From: 2-12-FULL-41-16 sp964473715
GTDB taxonomy: Bacteria > Patescibacteriota > Patescibacteriia > Magasanikbacterales > UBA922
Assembly: GCA_964473715.1 (NCBI GenBank)
Contig: CAYYQC010000001.1
Coordinates: 1-64,000, forward strand
Reading direction: 5' to 3'
DNA length: 64,000 nt
Shown here: positions 37,164 to 45,992 of the stretch, one piece after another
Layout of the letters: every line of letters begins with the position of its first letter
Numbering within the stretch: the first letter of the stretch is position 1
Notes under the pieces: generated by a model
Seen by the model: only the letters and a program-made list of their open reading frames with translations
What the model was told of the DNA's origin: nothing
Databases searched by the model: none
Translations under genes and position numbers: made by a program

Positions 37164-38177
37164 TTAGAATAGCCGATCACGCCACGTGCGCGGTGTTTTA
37201 TCATTAATAATTTCTAAATCTAAATGATAGGTAAATGGTTTAGTACCACGTTCTTTAATATAATCAATAACTGATTGTAATCCGCCACGCAAATCAGTAC
37301 TAGTATGATAATTGAGCAAGCGACGGGCTTTGTCAGCACTACAACTAGCCAATTTCACTTCACGCGGACGATCTGGAACGTAAATTGGGTCTAATTTGAA
37401 ATTCAATAATTCTGCAATTGTTACCGCCAATTGATTAATGGTAATAAATTCTTCATCAGGACCAATGTTAATGGTTTCACCAATTACGTTATCTTGAAAA
37501 CCAAGCTTAACCAAAGAATCTACATCATCTTTTACAAATGAAAAGCAGCGTTTTTGCTCACCATCGCCATAAATAATTGGTTGGCGACCTTGAAGCATCA
37601 TATTAATCATGATTGCGGCTACATTGCGGAATGGATCATCGTATTTTTGACGTGGTCCAATAATATTATGTGGCACGGCAATCGCATACTCGATACCATG
37701 CGTTTCACACAAATTTTTTACGGTTAATTCAGCCGCATATTTTGCAATTCCATATGGATCTTGCGGCATTGGCACCATGTCTTCGGTAAATGGCAACGTT
37801 GGCTGCGTACCATACCGCGCCATACTAGAACAAAACACAAAACGTTTCACTTTATTTTCCGCAGCCGCACTTAATACTGATAAAGTAATACCGTACGTAT
37901 TACTGGTAATTAAATAAGGAGAAAAAACACTGAGCCCTTCATGAGCAGTAGCAGCACAGTGATACACAATATCCACACCTTTCATAAGACGTGCCATGGC
38001 GGCACGATCAGCACAATCAGATTGATAAAATTCAGTGCCTGCAGGAACATTATCTTGATAACCACCAATAAAGCTATCACAACCAATTACCCGATGTCCG
38101 GCCGCAATTAAATTTTCAGCTAAATGGCTTCCTAAAAAGCCAGCTACTCCAGTAATAAAAATAGTTTTTCGTTCCAT
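37164..38177 (-). CDS. NAD-dependent epimerase/dehydratase
   Basis: A 337-residue extended SDR, UDP-glucose 4-epimerase-like. Rossmann TIFITGVAGFLGSHLAEN, catalytic SSMARYG with YGIAK, and GDGEQKRCFSFVKD. The substrate is probably a UDP-hexose, and the RR(L/M)LNY...DLRGGLQSVIDYI C-terminus is typical. First gene of the thirteen-gene leftward operon, with its own promoter. Confidence 0.87.
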   Translation of the reverse strand: MERKTIFITGVAGFLGSHLAENLIAAGHRVIGCDSFIGGYQDNVPAGTEFYQSDCADRAAMARLMKGVDIVYHCAATAHEGLSVFSPYLITSNTYGITLSVLSAAAENKVKRFVFCSSMARYGTQPTLPFTEDMVPMPQDPYGIAKYAAELTVKNLCETHGIEYAIAVPHNIIGPRQKYDDPFRNVAAIMINMMLQGRQPIIYGDGEQKRCFSFVKDDVDSLVKLGFQDNVIGETINIGPDEEFITINQLAVTIAELLNFKLDPIYVPDRPREVKLASCSADKARRLLNYHTSTDLRGGLQSVIDYIKERGTKPFTYHLDLEIINDKTPRTWRDRLF

Positions 38178-38198
38178 ATCATTTTAAAATCTGCCCCT

Positions 38199-38227
38199 AT
38201 TGTACGGTATTTTTTAAATAAAAGCAA
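38199..38227 (-). promoter_or_regulatory. Promoter of the thirteen-gene glycan operon
   Basis: Minus-strand TTGCTT (38222-38227), 17-bp spacer, TACAAT (38199-38204), about 20 nt upstream of the epimerase ATG. From here the genes to 25223 follow with gaps of at most 20 bp or overlaps. Confidence 0.7.
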
Positions 38228-38232
38228 CCTTC

Positions 38233-39282
38233 TTAAGCTTGTAAATTTTGGCTAATTTGAGCCATTAATTTACTTAGACTTTGATCTTTTTCCACCCAAT
38301 TCCGCAGTTCATTTCGAATTCTCCCCCTCTCCTCATCCCCAAGCGCAACTAGAGTGAGGACCTGCGCAGTCAATGCATGCGAATCATTTTCCTTAAAAAT
38401 TACCTGCTTGTAAATATCGTCTGGTAACCACTGTTTAAATGAAGTATTTACCATAATTGGCAAACAACCACTGGCCATTGCCTCCACAATGGTTTTGTCC
38501 AAAGACCCAGAATTAGTGGCATTTATATACAAATCATGAGACTGAAAATATTTCTTAGTTTCCTCATGAGCACAATCGCCTACAAATTGGACCAGATGAT
38601 TAGTCAATAAATCTGCAAACTGTTCTTTTAATTCATTAAAATAAACCTGATCATCAGATGTAATTGGGCTACCAACCACCGTGCAAACAAATGACACATC
38701 TTTCAATTCTCGTAAACCTGTAAAAATAATATGAAGGTTTTTTACACGCGAAATTCTGCCTAAAATTAAAATTTTCAATGGTCCGCTCAAATTAGTGCGC
38801 TGCGAGATTTGAAAAAAATCCGTATCAATTCCTGCCGCGCATATACTAGTTTTTTTATATTGCGCAGTAAAAGAATTTGGTGAAGTACATAATACTTTAT
38901 TTGCCAAGCAAACAGCCGCACGAGTCAAAATATTTCCCTTAGCATGATTGCGCCATAATATAATTTTCTTTCCCCATGCGCGCCACAATATTCCTGCCAA
39001 AATCATATACTCCTCATTCATGTGCACAAGCACCGCGCCATAATTGCATTTTTCTCGCCAAATTAAAGTAAAAAAATTCTTAAGATATGTAAATTTGCTC
39101 ACACCTTTTTCTTTACCCAAAGAAAAAACTTGTACATTATTTGGCAGAGAATACGTGCCGACCTCCAAACAAATTACCGTGACTTTTTCAAACTGACTCG
39201 ATAAACCCTTAATCCATTCATGAAAAAAACCCAACACCGGATTATGCGTATCAACACTTTGGGTAATAATTAAAATGCGCAT
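38233..39282 (-). CDS. Glycosyltransferase family 4
   Basis: A 349-residue GT-B enzyme with ILIITQSVDTHNPVLGFF at the N terminus, donor-domain ILILGRISRVKNLHIIFTG and the loop NATNSGSLDKTIVEAMASGC, a variant of the EX7E motif. Last gene of the 42.5-38.2 kb glycosyltransferase operon. Confidence 0.84.
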   Translation of the reverse strand: MRILIITQSVDTHNPVLGFFHEWIKGLSSQFEKVTVICLEVGTYSLPNNVQVFSLGKEKGVSKFTYLKNFFTLIWREKCNYGAVLVHMNEEYMILAGILWRAWGKKIILWRNHAKGNILTRAAVCLANKVLCTSPNSFTAQYKKTSICAAGIDTDFFQISQRTNLSGPLKILILGRISRVKNLHIIFTGLRELKDVSFVCTVVGSPITSDDQVYFNELKEQFADLLTNHLVQFVGDCAHEETKKYFQSHDLYINATNSGSLDKTIVEAMASGCLPIMVNTSFKQWLPDDIYKQVIFKENDSHALTAQVLTLVALGDEERGRIRNELRNWVEKDQSLSKLMAQISQNLQA

Positions 39283-39283
39283 A

Positions 39284-40270
39284 TTACAAGGTGCGTTTAC
39301 TTTGATTTTCTAAAGCTCTTTCCCAATCACTTGGACGCGAAACTGGAATCACGGTAACCAAAGGCCCGTTTAATTCATAGCCAGCCACACCTACATCATT
39401 CATAATTACAGGACAACCGAGAGCCACGGCTTCCATTGGTACTAAACCATATCCTTCAGACAAACTTGGAAACAATAGACAATCTGCAGTTTTTAATACT
39501 ACAAAAGGTTCTTTGGTCCATGGCCAAAAAGTAATTTCATCTTCCAAGTGTAATTTTTTTGCCAAAGATTCCAAATGTTTTTTCTCTTCACCTTCGCCCA
39601 CAATTAATAAATGCCAATCTTTTTGTGGCAAAGCGGCTAGACGTTTTATTAACCAGGCAATATTTTTTACTGTATGCAATCGTCCGAGTACTAAAAAAAT
39701 TCTTTTATCCGAATATTTTTTACGTAATTCCAAATCAGGCTGAATATTTTCTGGAATTTCCAAAACCACAGGTCTTACCACAATTTTATCTTCAGAAATC
39801 CCTAGGCGTAATACGCTTTGTTTAATTCGCTCGCCTACCACCCGAACAGAATCAGCTCTTGGCAAAACAAAGCGCGCCAACCAATAATAAATCCAATTTT
39901 TCAAACCACTATGACGATAATATTCGGTACTAAAAAAATCACCGAGCAATTGAATCTCAAGTATAGTTTCTTTCTTTTTACTGAGCAGACCCACTAAACC
40001 CAACAAAAAAGGGTCTTGAGTGGTAATGAGGTCGTAAGAATTTTTCTTTTGCAAATCTTTCGATATTCGCATTAATCTAAAAAACTGTTGCCACTTACTT
40101 CCGCCAGTACCAAAAACCCGCACTGATTCAGAAAGTGAAACTTCCTTATTTTGAGTAGCCGGAATAATAATATCCAGCTCTGATTGCATGCCAAATTCAA
40201 CCATCCGCGCAGCCACACGTGAGCCTGGGTCCAGAATATGATTGTCCAAACTCAGCATTAACGTACGCAT
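39284..40270 (-). CDS. Glycosyltransferase family 4
   Basis: A 328-residue GT-B enzyme: TLMLSLDNHILDPGSRVA (acceptor side), FLVLGRLHTVKNIAWLIKR, IVGEGEEKKHLE and the EX7E loop SEGYGLVPMEAVALGCPVIM. It is shorter than typical (about 370) but complete at both ends. Overlaps the upstream GT by 13 bp. Confidence 0.86.
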   Translation of the reverse strand: MRTLMLSLDNHILDPGSRVAARMVEFGMQSELDIIIPATQNKEVSLSESVRVFGTGGSKWQQFFRLMRISKDLQKKNSYDLITTQDPFLLGLVGLLSKKKETILEIQLLGDFFSTEYYRHSGLKNWIYYWLARFVLPRADSVRVVGERIKQSVLRLGISEDKIVVRPVVLEIPENIQPDLELRKKYSDKRIFLVLGRLHTVKNIAWLIKRLAALPQKDWHLLIVGEGEEKKHLESLAKKLHLEDEITFWPWTKEPFVVLKTADCLLFPSLSEGYGLVPMEAVALGCPVIMNDVGVAGYELNGPLVTVIPVSRPSDWERALENQSKRTL

Positions 40271-41424
40271 ATATCGTGCAATAATTTTCTGGTCACTTTT
40301 ACCATTACACCAAAATCAAATTTGGTAAAAAATTCTTTACCTGCCTCTGTATCTTGTGCTACAGATATTTTTTTTCCACCAACAATCTCTCGCAATTTTA
40401 ATTCAATTTCTTGTTCATTATTGTACTCAAATAAATCTCCAGTTTTGCCAGGAATAATAATCTCTGGATTTCCACCCACATTACTAGCCAGAACATTACA
40501 CCCCGCGTACAATGACTCTACCAACACATGAGACAACCCTTCGTATGCACTATTTAAAATAAATATTTCCGAGTTATGCATGTATGTATGCACTTCAGAA
40601 TTAGGAATAAAACCTAAAAATTCTACCTTGCTACTCATACCCAAAGTCTTGGCAAAACCTTCATAATTACTACGCTCAGGTCCATCACCAAAAATTTTCA
40701 ATTTTACCTTAGGAAAATCAACACTAATTTTTCTAAGTACACTAATCAACGCTTTAATTCCTTTCCACGGCACCAAACGCGGGCCAGTTAAAATCCAAAA
40801 TTCATTTGAGTCTTTAAAACCCACGACTTTTGATTCGCCTATCATTCCCTGCCCAATTTTTTCCAGATCAATGGCATTATAAATAACTTTTACTTTGTCA
40901 GCCAAAACATCCCACCCAATCACAATTTTTTTCAAATATTCGCTTGGGACAATTACCATATCCGCGGAACGAGCCACAAATTTCTGCACAATTTGCAAAC
41001 GCCGCACTGCGCCATGATATTTTTTAGTTTGAAATTCATCAATTAATTCAGTCACTCCAAATCTCTGAAATCCTTGTTCCCAAGCATAATCCCCCACTAC
41101 TTTGACCACAAATTTTTTACCGAGCAAACGTGCAGCAAACAAAGCAGGCAAACCAGCATTTACTGGCCCCATGGCAAAAACCAAATCAGCTTTGCGCGCA
41201 TGACGTAACAATAAACCAAAGTATTCAAAATATCTGAGTAATTTATTTTTTTGCGTGACTGCCACTACAGTTGCGCCAGTAACATCTTTCCTCGAATCAG
41301 GAGTTAGTGAAACTACAGTTGCTTCATCCCCCATTTCCACCAGCGCGTTACTAAATCCAGCCGCGTAAATCGCTGGCCCCCCACCCACTGGTGGAAAAAT
41401 ATCTGCGGCAAAAAGAATCTTCAT
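40258..41424 (-). CDS. Glycosyltransferase family 4
   Basis: A 388-residue GT-B enzyme from the ATG at complement 41424 (MKILFAADIFPPVGGG). Donor domain LTGPRLVPWKGIKALISVL, FGDGPERSNYEG and NSAYEGLSHVLVESLYAGCN (EX7E). The start overlaps the preceding GT stop as ATGA, so the longer upstream reading is unlikely. Confidence 0.87.
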   Translation of the reverse strand: MKILFAADIFPPVGGGPAIYAAGFSNALVEMGDEATVVSLTPDSRKDVTGATVVAVTQKNKLLRYFEYFGLLLRHARKADLVFAMGPVNAGLPALFAARLLGKKFVVKVVGDYAWEQGFQRFGVTELIDEFQTKKYHGAVRRLQIVQKFVARSADMVIVPSEYLKKIVIGWDVLADKVKVIYNAIDLEKIGQGMIGESKVVGFKDSNEFWILTGPRLVPWKGIKALISVLRKISVDFPKVKLKIFGDGPERSNYEGFAKTLGMSSKVEFLGFIPNSEVHTYMHNSEIFILNSAYEGLSHVLVESLYAGCNVLASNVGGNPEIIIPGKTGDLFEYNNEQEIELKLREIVGGKKISVAQDTEAGKEFFTKFDFGVMVKVTRKLLHDICVR

Positions 41425-42536
41425 ACTTTTTTTTGAAAAAGTTCCCCCATGCGTACACTCACTTTTTTCCAATTAAATTCGGCCAAAACTAAATCATGTG
41501 CATTTTGAATCACTGCTTTTTTAAGTGCTTCATCTGCTTGCACACGTTTCACAGCTTCAGCAATTGATTCAGGATTATGTGGCTCGCACAAATATCCTGT
41601 TTTTCCTTCATGCAAAAAATCAGGAATTCCACCCACTGGTGTACCAATTACCGGCACATTCACAGCCATAGCTTCTAAAAAAGCATTTCCTAAACCTTCA
41701 GATAAACTTGGTCTGCAAAAAATATCTGCTTCACGCAAATATTCTGGTAATTCTTTATAATCCACAGTTCCCAAAAAATGCACTTGTTTAGATTTACCAA
41801 TATTGTCAGCCAAATTTTTAAGTTCAGTTTCCAAAGGCCCGCTTCCAGCTAAAACCAACTGAGTATTGGCAGGTAAAAATTTCAAAGCTGAAATTAAATC
41901 AGCAATCCCATTTTTCGGTACTAACCGCGACACAGACATAATCATCACATCTTCAGCGCGCAATCCCAATTGCGTTCGCAACCAGCCATGTGTTTTAGTA
42001 AACGTGTAATCAAAGAAAAATTCTGGTACACCATTTGGAATCACGGAAATATTTTTTCCCCCCAACTGTTTGGCCCAATCAGCTAAGTAATTACTAATAG
42101 TTTGAATCGCGTTAGCGCGCGTAAAAATTTGTTTAAACCAGGGCCAGCACCACCATACCCGCGCGTATATATGCGCAAAAGAATCTCCTTCTTGCAAAGT
42201 CAAGAGATATGGCACGGCAGGATTTTTCTTTTTAAAAAATAAAGCCGCAAACCCAGCATAACTAGCCATAATAGACCAAATTGCTTTTGGTTTATAAGTA
42301 GCGGCCACTTTTGGGCCACTAAAAATCAGGCGAATTTTATCCCACGCATTTCCTATCCCAATCCGATGAATCAGGACATTTCCTTGCTCCTCAATTTCTG
42401 GAAGATCTGCGCGCAAGCGAGCAGTAATGACAATAAAATTAGTTTCAGGGAGACGACTAGTAATTTCCCGCACTGCGACTTCAGCTCCACCAACCAAGGG
42501 AAAATAGGCAGTGGAAAAAATCAGAATCGGCTCCAT
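41421..42536 (-). CDS. Glycosyltransferase family 4
   Basis: A 371-residue GT-B enzyme: ILIFSTAYFPLVGGAEVA, MSVSRLVPKNGIADLISAL, LAGSGPLETEL and SLSEGLGNAFLEAMAVNVPV (EX7E). First gene of a four-gene glycosyltransferase operon running left to 38233; divergent from the GT at 42598. Confidence 0.88.
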   Translation of the reverse strand: MEPILIFSTAYFPLVGGAEVAVREITSRLPETNFIVITARLRADLPEIEEQGNVLIHRIGIGNAWDKIRLIFSGPKVAATYKPKAIWSIMASYAGFAALFFKKKNPAVPYLLTLQEGDSFAHIYARVWWCWPWFKQIFTRANAIQTISNYLADWAKQLGGKNISVIPNGVPEFFFDYTFTKTHGWLRTQLGLRAEDVMIMSVSRLVPKNGIADLISALKFLPANTQLVLAGSGPLETELKNLADNIGKSKQVHFLGTVDYKELPEYLREADIFCRPSLSEGLGNAFLEAMAVNVPVIGTPVGGIPDFLHEGKTGYLCEPHNPESIAEAVKRVQADEALKKAVIQNAHDLVLAEFNWKKVSVRMGELFQKKV

Positions 42537-42559
42537 AGTGGTCTATTTTTTGCTTATTC

Positions 42560-42588
42560 TTGAAGTTTTTTGATATTTCTAGTATGCT
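42560..42588 (+). promoter_or_regulatory. Promoter with near-zero leader
   Basis: TTGAAG (42560-42565), 17-bp spacer, TATGCT (42583-42588). The ATG is at 42598, so the transcript should start about 3 nt before it. Confidence 0.75.
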
Positions 42589-42597
42589 CTTTCCTAT

Positions 42598-43740
42598 ATG
42601 AAAAGTCAACCGTCCCACCCCGACATTTTATACATTATTACCCAAGGAAATTGGGGTGGTGCGCAGCGCTATGTTCATGATTTAGCCCAAGAAATGGCCG
42701 CCAATTTTCAGGTAATGGTGGGAGCTGGTAAAACCCAGGGCACCCAAGAACTTCTAAACAAAGTTGAGACAGCCGGACTCCACACTTACCATTTCCGCCA
42801 TTTAGTACGCCACATCTCACCTTGGCATGACATAGCCGCGATTTGGGAATTAAAAACTGCCTTCCAAACTCTAAAACCTCGCCTCGTCCACTTAAACAGC
42901 TCTAAGGCGGGAATTATTGGTACTTTGGCAGCCTTACTCATTTCTGCCAAAGAACGTCCCACCATCGTGTACACGGCTCATGGCTGGGTTTTCAATGAAC
43001 CTCTACCCTGGATTACTAAGCAAATATATTTTTATTTAGAAAAATGGACTGCGCAGGGCAAAGATGCAATCATTGTTACTTCACCAGAAGAAGCACTTGT
43101 GGCCACTGAACAATTAAAAATCCCCTCTCACAAAGTTTCTTATATTCCTCTGGGCTTAGATGCGCCACAATTTTTTAATCCTGAGCAAGCTCGCGCACAG
43201 GTTCTAAAAAAAGTTCAGGCAAATTCTGAATCAATTTCTGAAAGCGTGCCGTGGCATGCAACCATTGCTAATAGTTACCGCACCAAAGGTTTAGATATTT
43301 TACTATCTGCAATTAGCCAAAGTAAAAACCCGGCTGAATATTTTATCATTGGTCACGGCCCAGAACAAACCAAATTAATTAACCAAGCTAAAAAATACAA
43401 TTTAAAACAAGTACATTTTCTAGGCGCTATTCCCAATGCCGCAGAATTACTCCAAGCCTTTGATGGATTTATTTTACCTTCACGCAAAGAAGGCTTACCT
43501 TATGCCCTACTTGAAGCACTTTCTGCAGGTATTCCAATCATTGCCACGCGAGTAGGCGGCATCCCTAGCTTAGCAAAAAAATATTCTAACATCACCATAA
43601 TTGACCCAGAAAATTCCCATGAATTAACCGCAGCCTTACAAAATTTTTCACACAATCAAACCAAAGCCCAACACATTTCTTCAGCACAAGACATGGCCAC
43701 AGAAACTACTTCTCTATACAAAAAAATCTCTCTTAAATAA
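42598..43740 (+). CDS. Glycosyltransferase family 4
   Basis: A 380-residue GT-B enzyme: ILYIITQGNWGGAQRYVHDL at the N terminus, YTAHGWVFNEPLP, donor domain ATIANSYRTKGLDILLSAI, IGHGPEQTKL and SRKEGLPYALLEALSAGIPI (EX7E). Pattern close to WecG-independent GT4 of capsule clusters. Monocistronic between a leaderless-type promoter and a strong terminator. Confidence 0.87.
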   Translation: MKSQPSHPDILYIITQGNWGGAQRYVHDLAQEMAANFQVMVGAGKTQGTQELLNKVETAGLHTYHFRHLVRHISPWHDIAAIWELKTAFQTLKPRLVHLNSSKAGIIGTLAALLISAKERPTIVYTAHGWVFNEPLPWITKQIYFYLEKWTAQGKDAIIVTSPEEALVATEQLKIPSHKVSYIPLGLDAPQFFNPEQARAQVLKKVQANSESISESVPWHATIANSYRTKGLDILLSAISQSKNPAEYFIIGHGPEQTKLINQAKKYNLKQVHFLGAIPNAAELLQAFDGFILPSRKEGLPYALLEALSAGIPIIATRVGGIPSLAKKYSNITIIDPENSHELTAALQNFSHNQTKAQHISSAQDMATETTSLYKKISLK

Positions 43741-43749
43741 TTTTAAATA

Positions 43750-43782
43750 AAAAAACAGTCCGTTATAAGCGGGCTGTTTTTT
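43750..43782. terminator. Rho-independent terminator (probably bidirectional)
   Basis: A 13-bp stem AAAAAACAGTCCG/CGGGCTGTTTTTT (one wobble pair) around TTATAAG, between the convergent GT4 (+) and ligase (-) genes. Confidence 0.9.
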
Positions 43783-43794
43783 ATTATTTGTAAA

Positions 43795-45861
43795 TTACTG
43801 TTTTGTACTGCTCGTAATGGCCGGTAAACCAGCTGCTTCACGTAACCGCGCAGAGCTTGGGTCATTAAATATCAAACCTGCTCTTTCGCCGCGTAAAAAT
43901 ACTTCTTTAGCACCAGCAACATCCCCTTCTTCCAAATATACACCAGCTAAACGCCACCAACCATCTGGAGTTTTTGGACTATGCGCCAAAGTGGTTTCCA
44001 AAGCTTCTTTGGCACCTTTATAATCCCGCTCATATAAACGAGATATTGAAAGCACGTAATATAATTGTTGGCGTTTTGGAGACTTAGTAATCGCATCTTC
44101 CATCAGCGCTTTACTTTCTTCAATATAGGCCGGGTTACCAGTTATTTGCGCACCTACCAAAGCCAACTGTGCTTCCTGAATATGATAGCGCACATCTAGT
44201 GGATGTAATTCACGATTCTTTTTAATTTCTTCGTAAGCAAACGTAAATAATTTCAAAGTATTTTCCCGGCCATAAATAGAAACCATACCCTGTACCTGAC
44301 CTTCTGTCATGCGAGCAAAATCCATTCGGTTATCATCAATATGAGGAGTACCCATTTTATCCATGTCTTTATACTGTGTAATTAGCGAATCAATTAATTT
44401 AGCGTCACGATACTGAGTAATCGTGGATAATGATTGCAAAATTTTCCAGGTCGCACTATTTGCTTTGGCAGGCTTAGTATCAGTGGCATAAATAATTAAT
44501 AGCATGCACACCATAATTACTGGCATGGCCCAGCCTGGCAAATTTTTAGCACGACTTACTTCACCTTTTTCTAGCACCATGGCTGGTGCCGCAATCATAG
44601 CCAGCACAAAGTAGAAGTATAGATAAGAAGTAAGATTTTCAAACACAAAAATATTTTGCACCAAGTGCCCAACCAAGAATGACAGAAAGAAAATCATCGT
44701 GGACTGTGGTATTTTTCCTGCACGCCAATTTTTCACTGCCAAAGTTGCGGCTGCACCAAATATTCCAATATAGATAAGCAAACCAAAGGCTCCCTGCACA
44801 GTCAAAGTATTGAGCAAAATATTATGCGCATTATCAAACCAAGTTTCAGCCCAACCACCAATTTCCAAAAATTCTGGACGGTAATTTTGGTTGAATACAT
44901 AGGCATAATTATTTGGCCCCCAACCAAAGAATGGTTTTTGCTTCCAGCCTTCAATCGCAATTTCCCAAGCCATCAAACGTGTACTTACAGTTCCACCACT
45001 AATACTTACAGTAGCCAACCGACCAATCACTGGAATACTATCCACAAAAGCCGTATGTCTAAAAGAAAACAAAACTGCAATCAGCACTATGCCACCAAGC
45101 ATTACTCCGCCCAATGTTTTGCGGATTGGTAGCGAAACTTTTTTACTAAAAGTAACCAAAAGCAAAGCCATGCCAACAGCTGCCAATAAACCCAAGAAAG
45201 GTCCACGACTATCACTTAAGAAAATTCCCACCACACCAAACAAAGCGGCAATACCTCCAAACCATTGTTGCCATTTTTCTTTTGGAGTGGAAGAAAAAAC
45301 TAGCCAAGCCCCCAGTGCGGCCATAAAAAATCCAAGCGCACCCAAATAAATTGGATTACCTAGGGTTCCGCCAACACGTACACTACCGTGATTATACAAA
45401 AAATCTGTATTAAACTTTTGTATGACACCAATCAGCATGATAAATATCCCAGTACCAGCAAACCACATGGAAAGGTTCCGCCACTCTTCACGCGTTTTAA
45501 TTACCGCACTCAAGATAATAAAGAATAAGATGTAGTGCGCAAAAGTAAATAAACCAAGCATGCGTTCATGTCCGTCCCACATACTGCGGTATGGATCTGC
45601 ACCAACATAAGTAGAAATCACCCAAGAAACAAAAAATAAACCAATGGCTCCACTTACCCAGTTCAAGCGTGGTTTATATTTTTGCCAATCCATGGCCAAT
45701 AATCCAGCATAACACCCAGTCATGAGCAAAACCGTAGTTCTAAACCAAATGGCTTTTGGAAATACAAAAGGGAAAATTTGTGACTCTGGTCTAATAATCA
45801 AAGCTGAAAAAAAAGCCACTACAGTTAGCCAAAATATACTCTTTTCTAAAAACCGATTCAT
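43795..45861 (-). CDS. O-antigen ligase/polymerase (Wzy-C) with C-terminal TPR repeats
   Basis: A 688-residue protein with about 12 TM helices (1-470) containing the Wzy_C/WaaL core (GWGPNNYAYVFNQNY before a long periplasmic loop, DNAHNILLNTLTVQGAFG), then a soluble C-terminal domain (about 480-688) with TPR-like helical pairs (YYVLSISRLYERDYKGAKEA, WWRLAGVYLEEGDVAGAKEV). Members join or polymerise glycan chains on the outer face; the TPR part may recruit a protein acceptor such as the S-layer protein encoded next door (inference). Confidence 0.88.
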   Translation of the reverse strand: MNRFLEKSIFWLTVVAFFSALIIRPESQIFPFVFPKAIWFRTTVLLMTGCYAGLLAMDWQKYKPRLNWVSGAIGLFFVSWVISTYVGADPYRSMWDGHERMLGLFTFAHYILFFIILSAVIKTREEWRNLSMWFAGTGIFIMLIGVIQKFNTDFLYNHGSVRVGGTLGNPIYLGALGFFMAALGAWLVFSSTPKEKWQQWFGGIAALFGVVGIFLSDSRGPFLGLLAAVGMALLLVTFSKKVSLPIRKTLGGVMLGGIVLIAVLFSFRHTAFVDSIPVIGRLATVSISGGTVSTRLMAWEIAIEGWKQKPFFGWGPNNYAYVFNQNYRPEFLEIGGWAETWFDNAHNILLNTLTVQGAFGLLIYIGIFGAAATLAVKNWRAGKIPQSTMIFFLSFLVGHLVQNIFVFENLTSYLYFYFVLAMIAAPAMVLEKGEVSRAKNLPGWAMPVIMVCMLLIIYATDTKPAKANSATWKILQSLSTITQYRDAKLIDSLITQYKDMDKMGTPHIDDNRMDFARMTEGQVQGMVSIYGRENTLKLFTFAYEEIKKNRELHPLDVRYHIQEAQLALVGAQITGNPAYIEESKALMEDAITKSPKRQQLYYVLSISRLYERDYKGAKEALETTLAHSPKTPDGWWRLAGVYLEEGDVAGAKEVFLRGERAGLIFNDPSSARLREAAGLPAITSSTKQ

Positions 45862-45918
45862 AAAATATTCACATTAATTACAGGCCCAGTATAGCCTATT
45901 CAATTAGGCTTGTAAACA

Positions 45919-45948
45919 AAAACCCTCCCGATAAATCGGGAGGGTTTT
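45919..45948. terminator. Strong terminator after the S-layer-like gene
   Basis: A GC-rich perfect stem (AAAACCCTCCCGAT with ATCGGGAGGGTTTT, 14 bp) followed by T-rich sequence on the plus reading and A/T tails on both sides. It ends the transcript of the large surface protein gene (45993-49760). Confidence 0.92.
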
Positions 45949-45992
45949 GTCTAACAAAGCTCAGTTAACCCGAAGGTTAAATCAAGCTGAGA

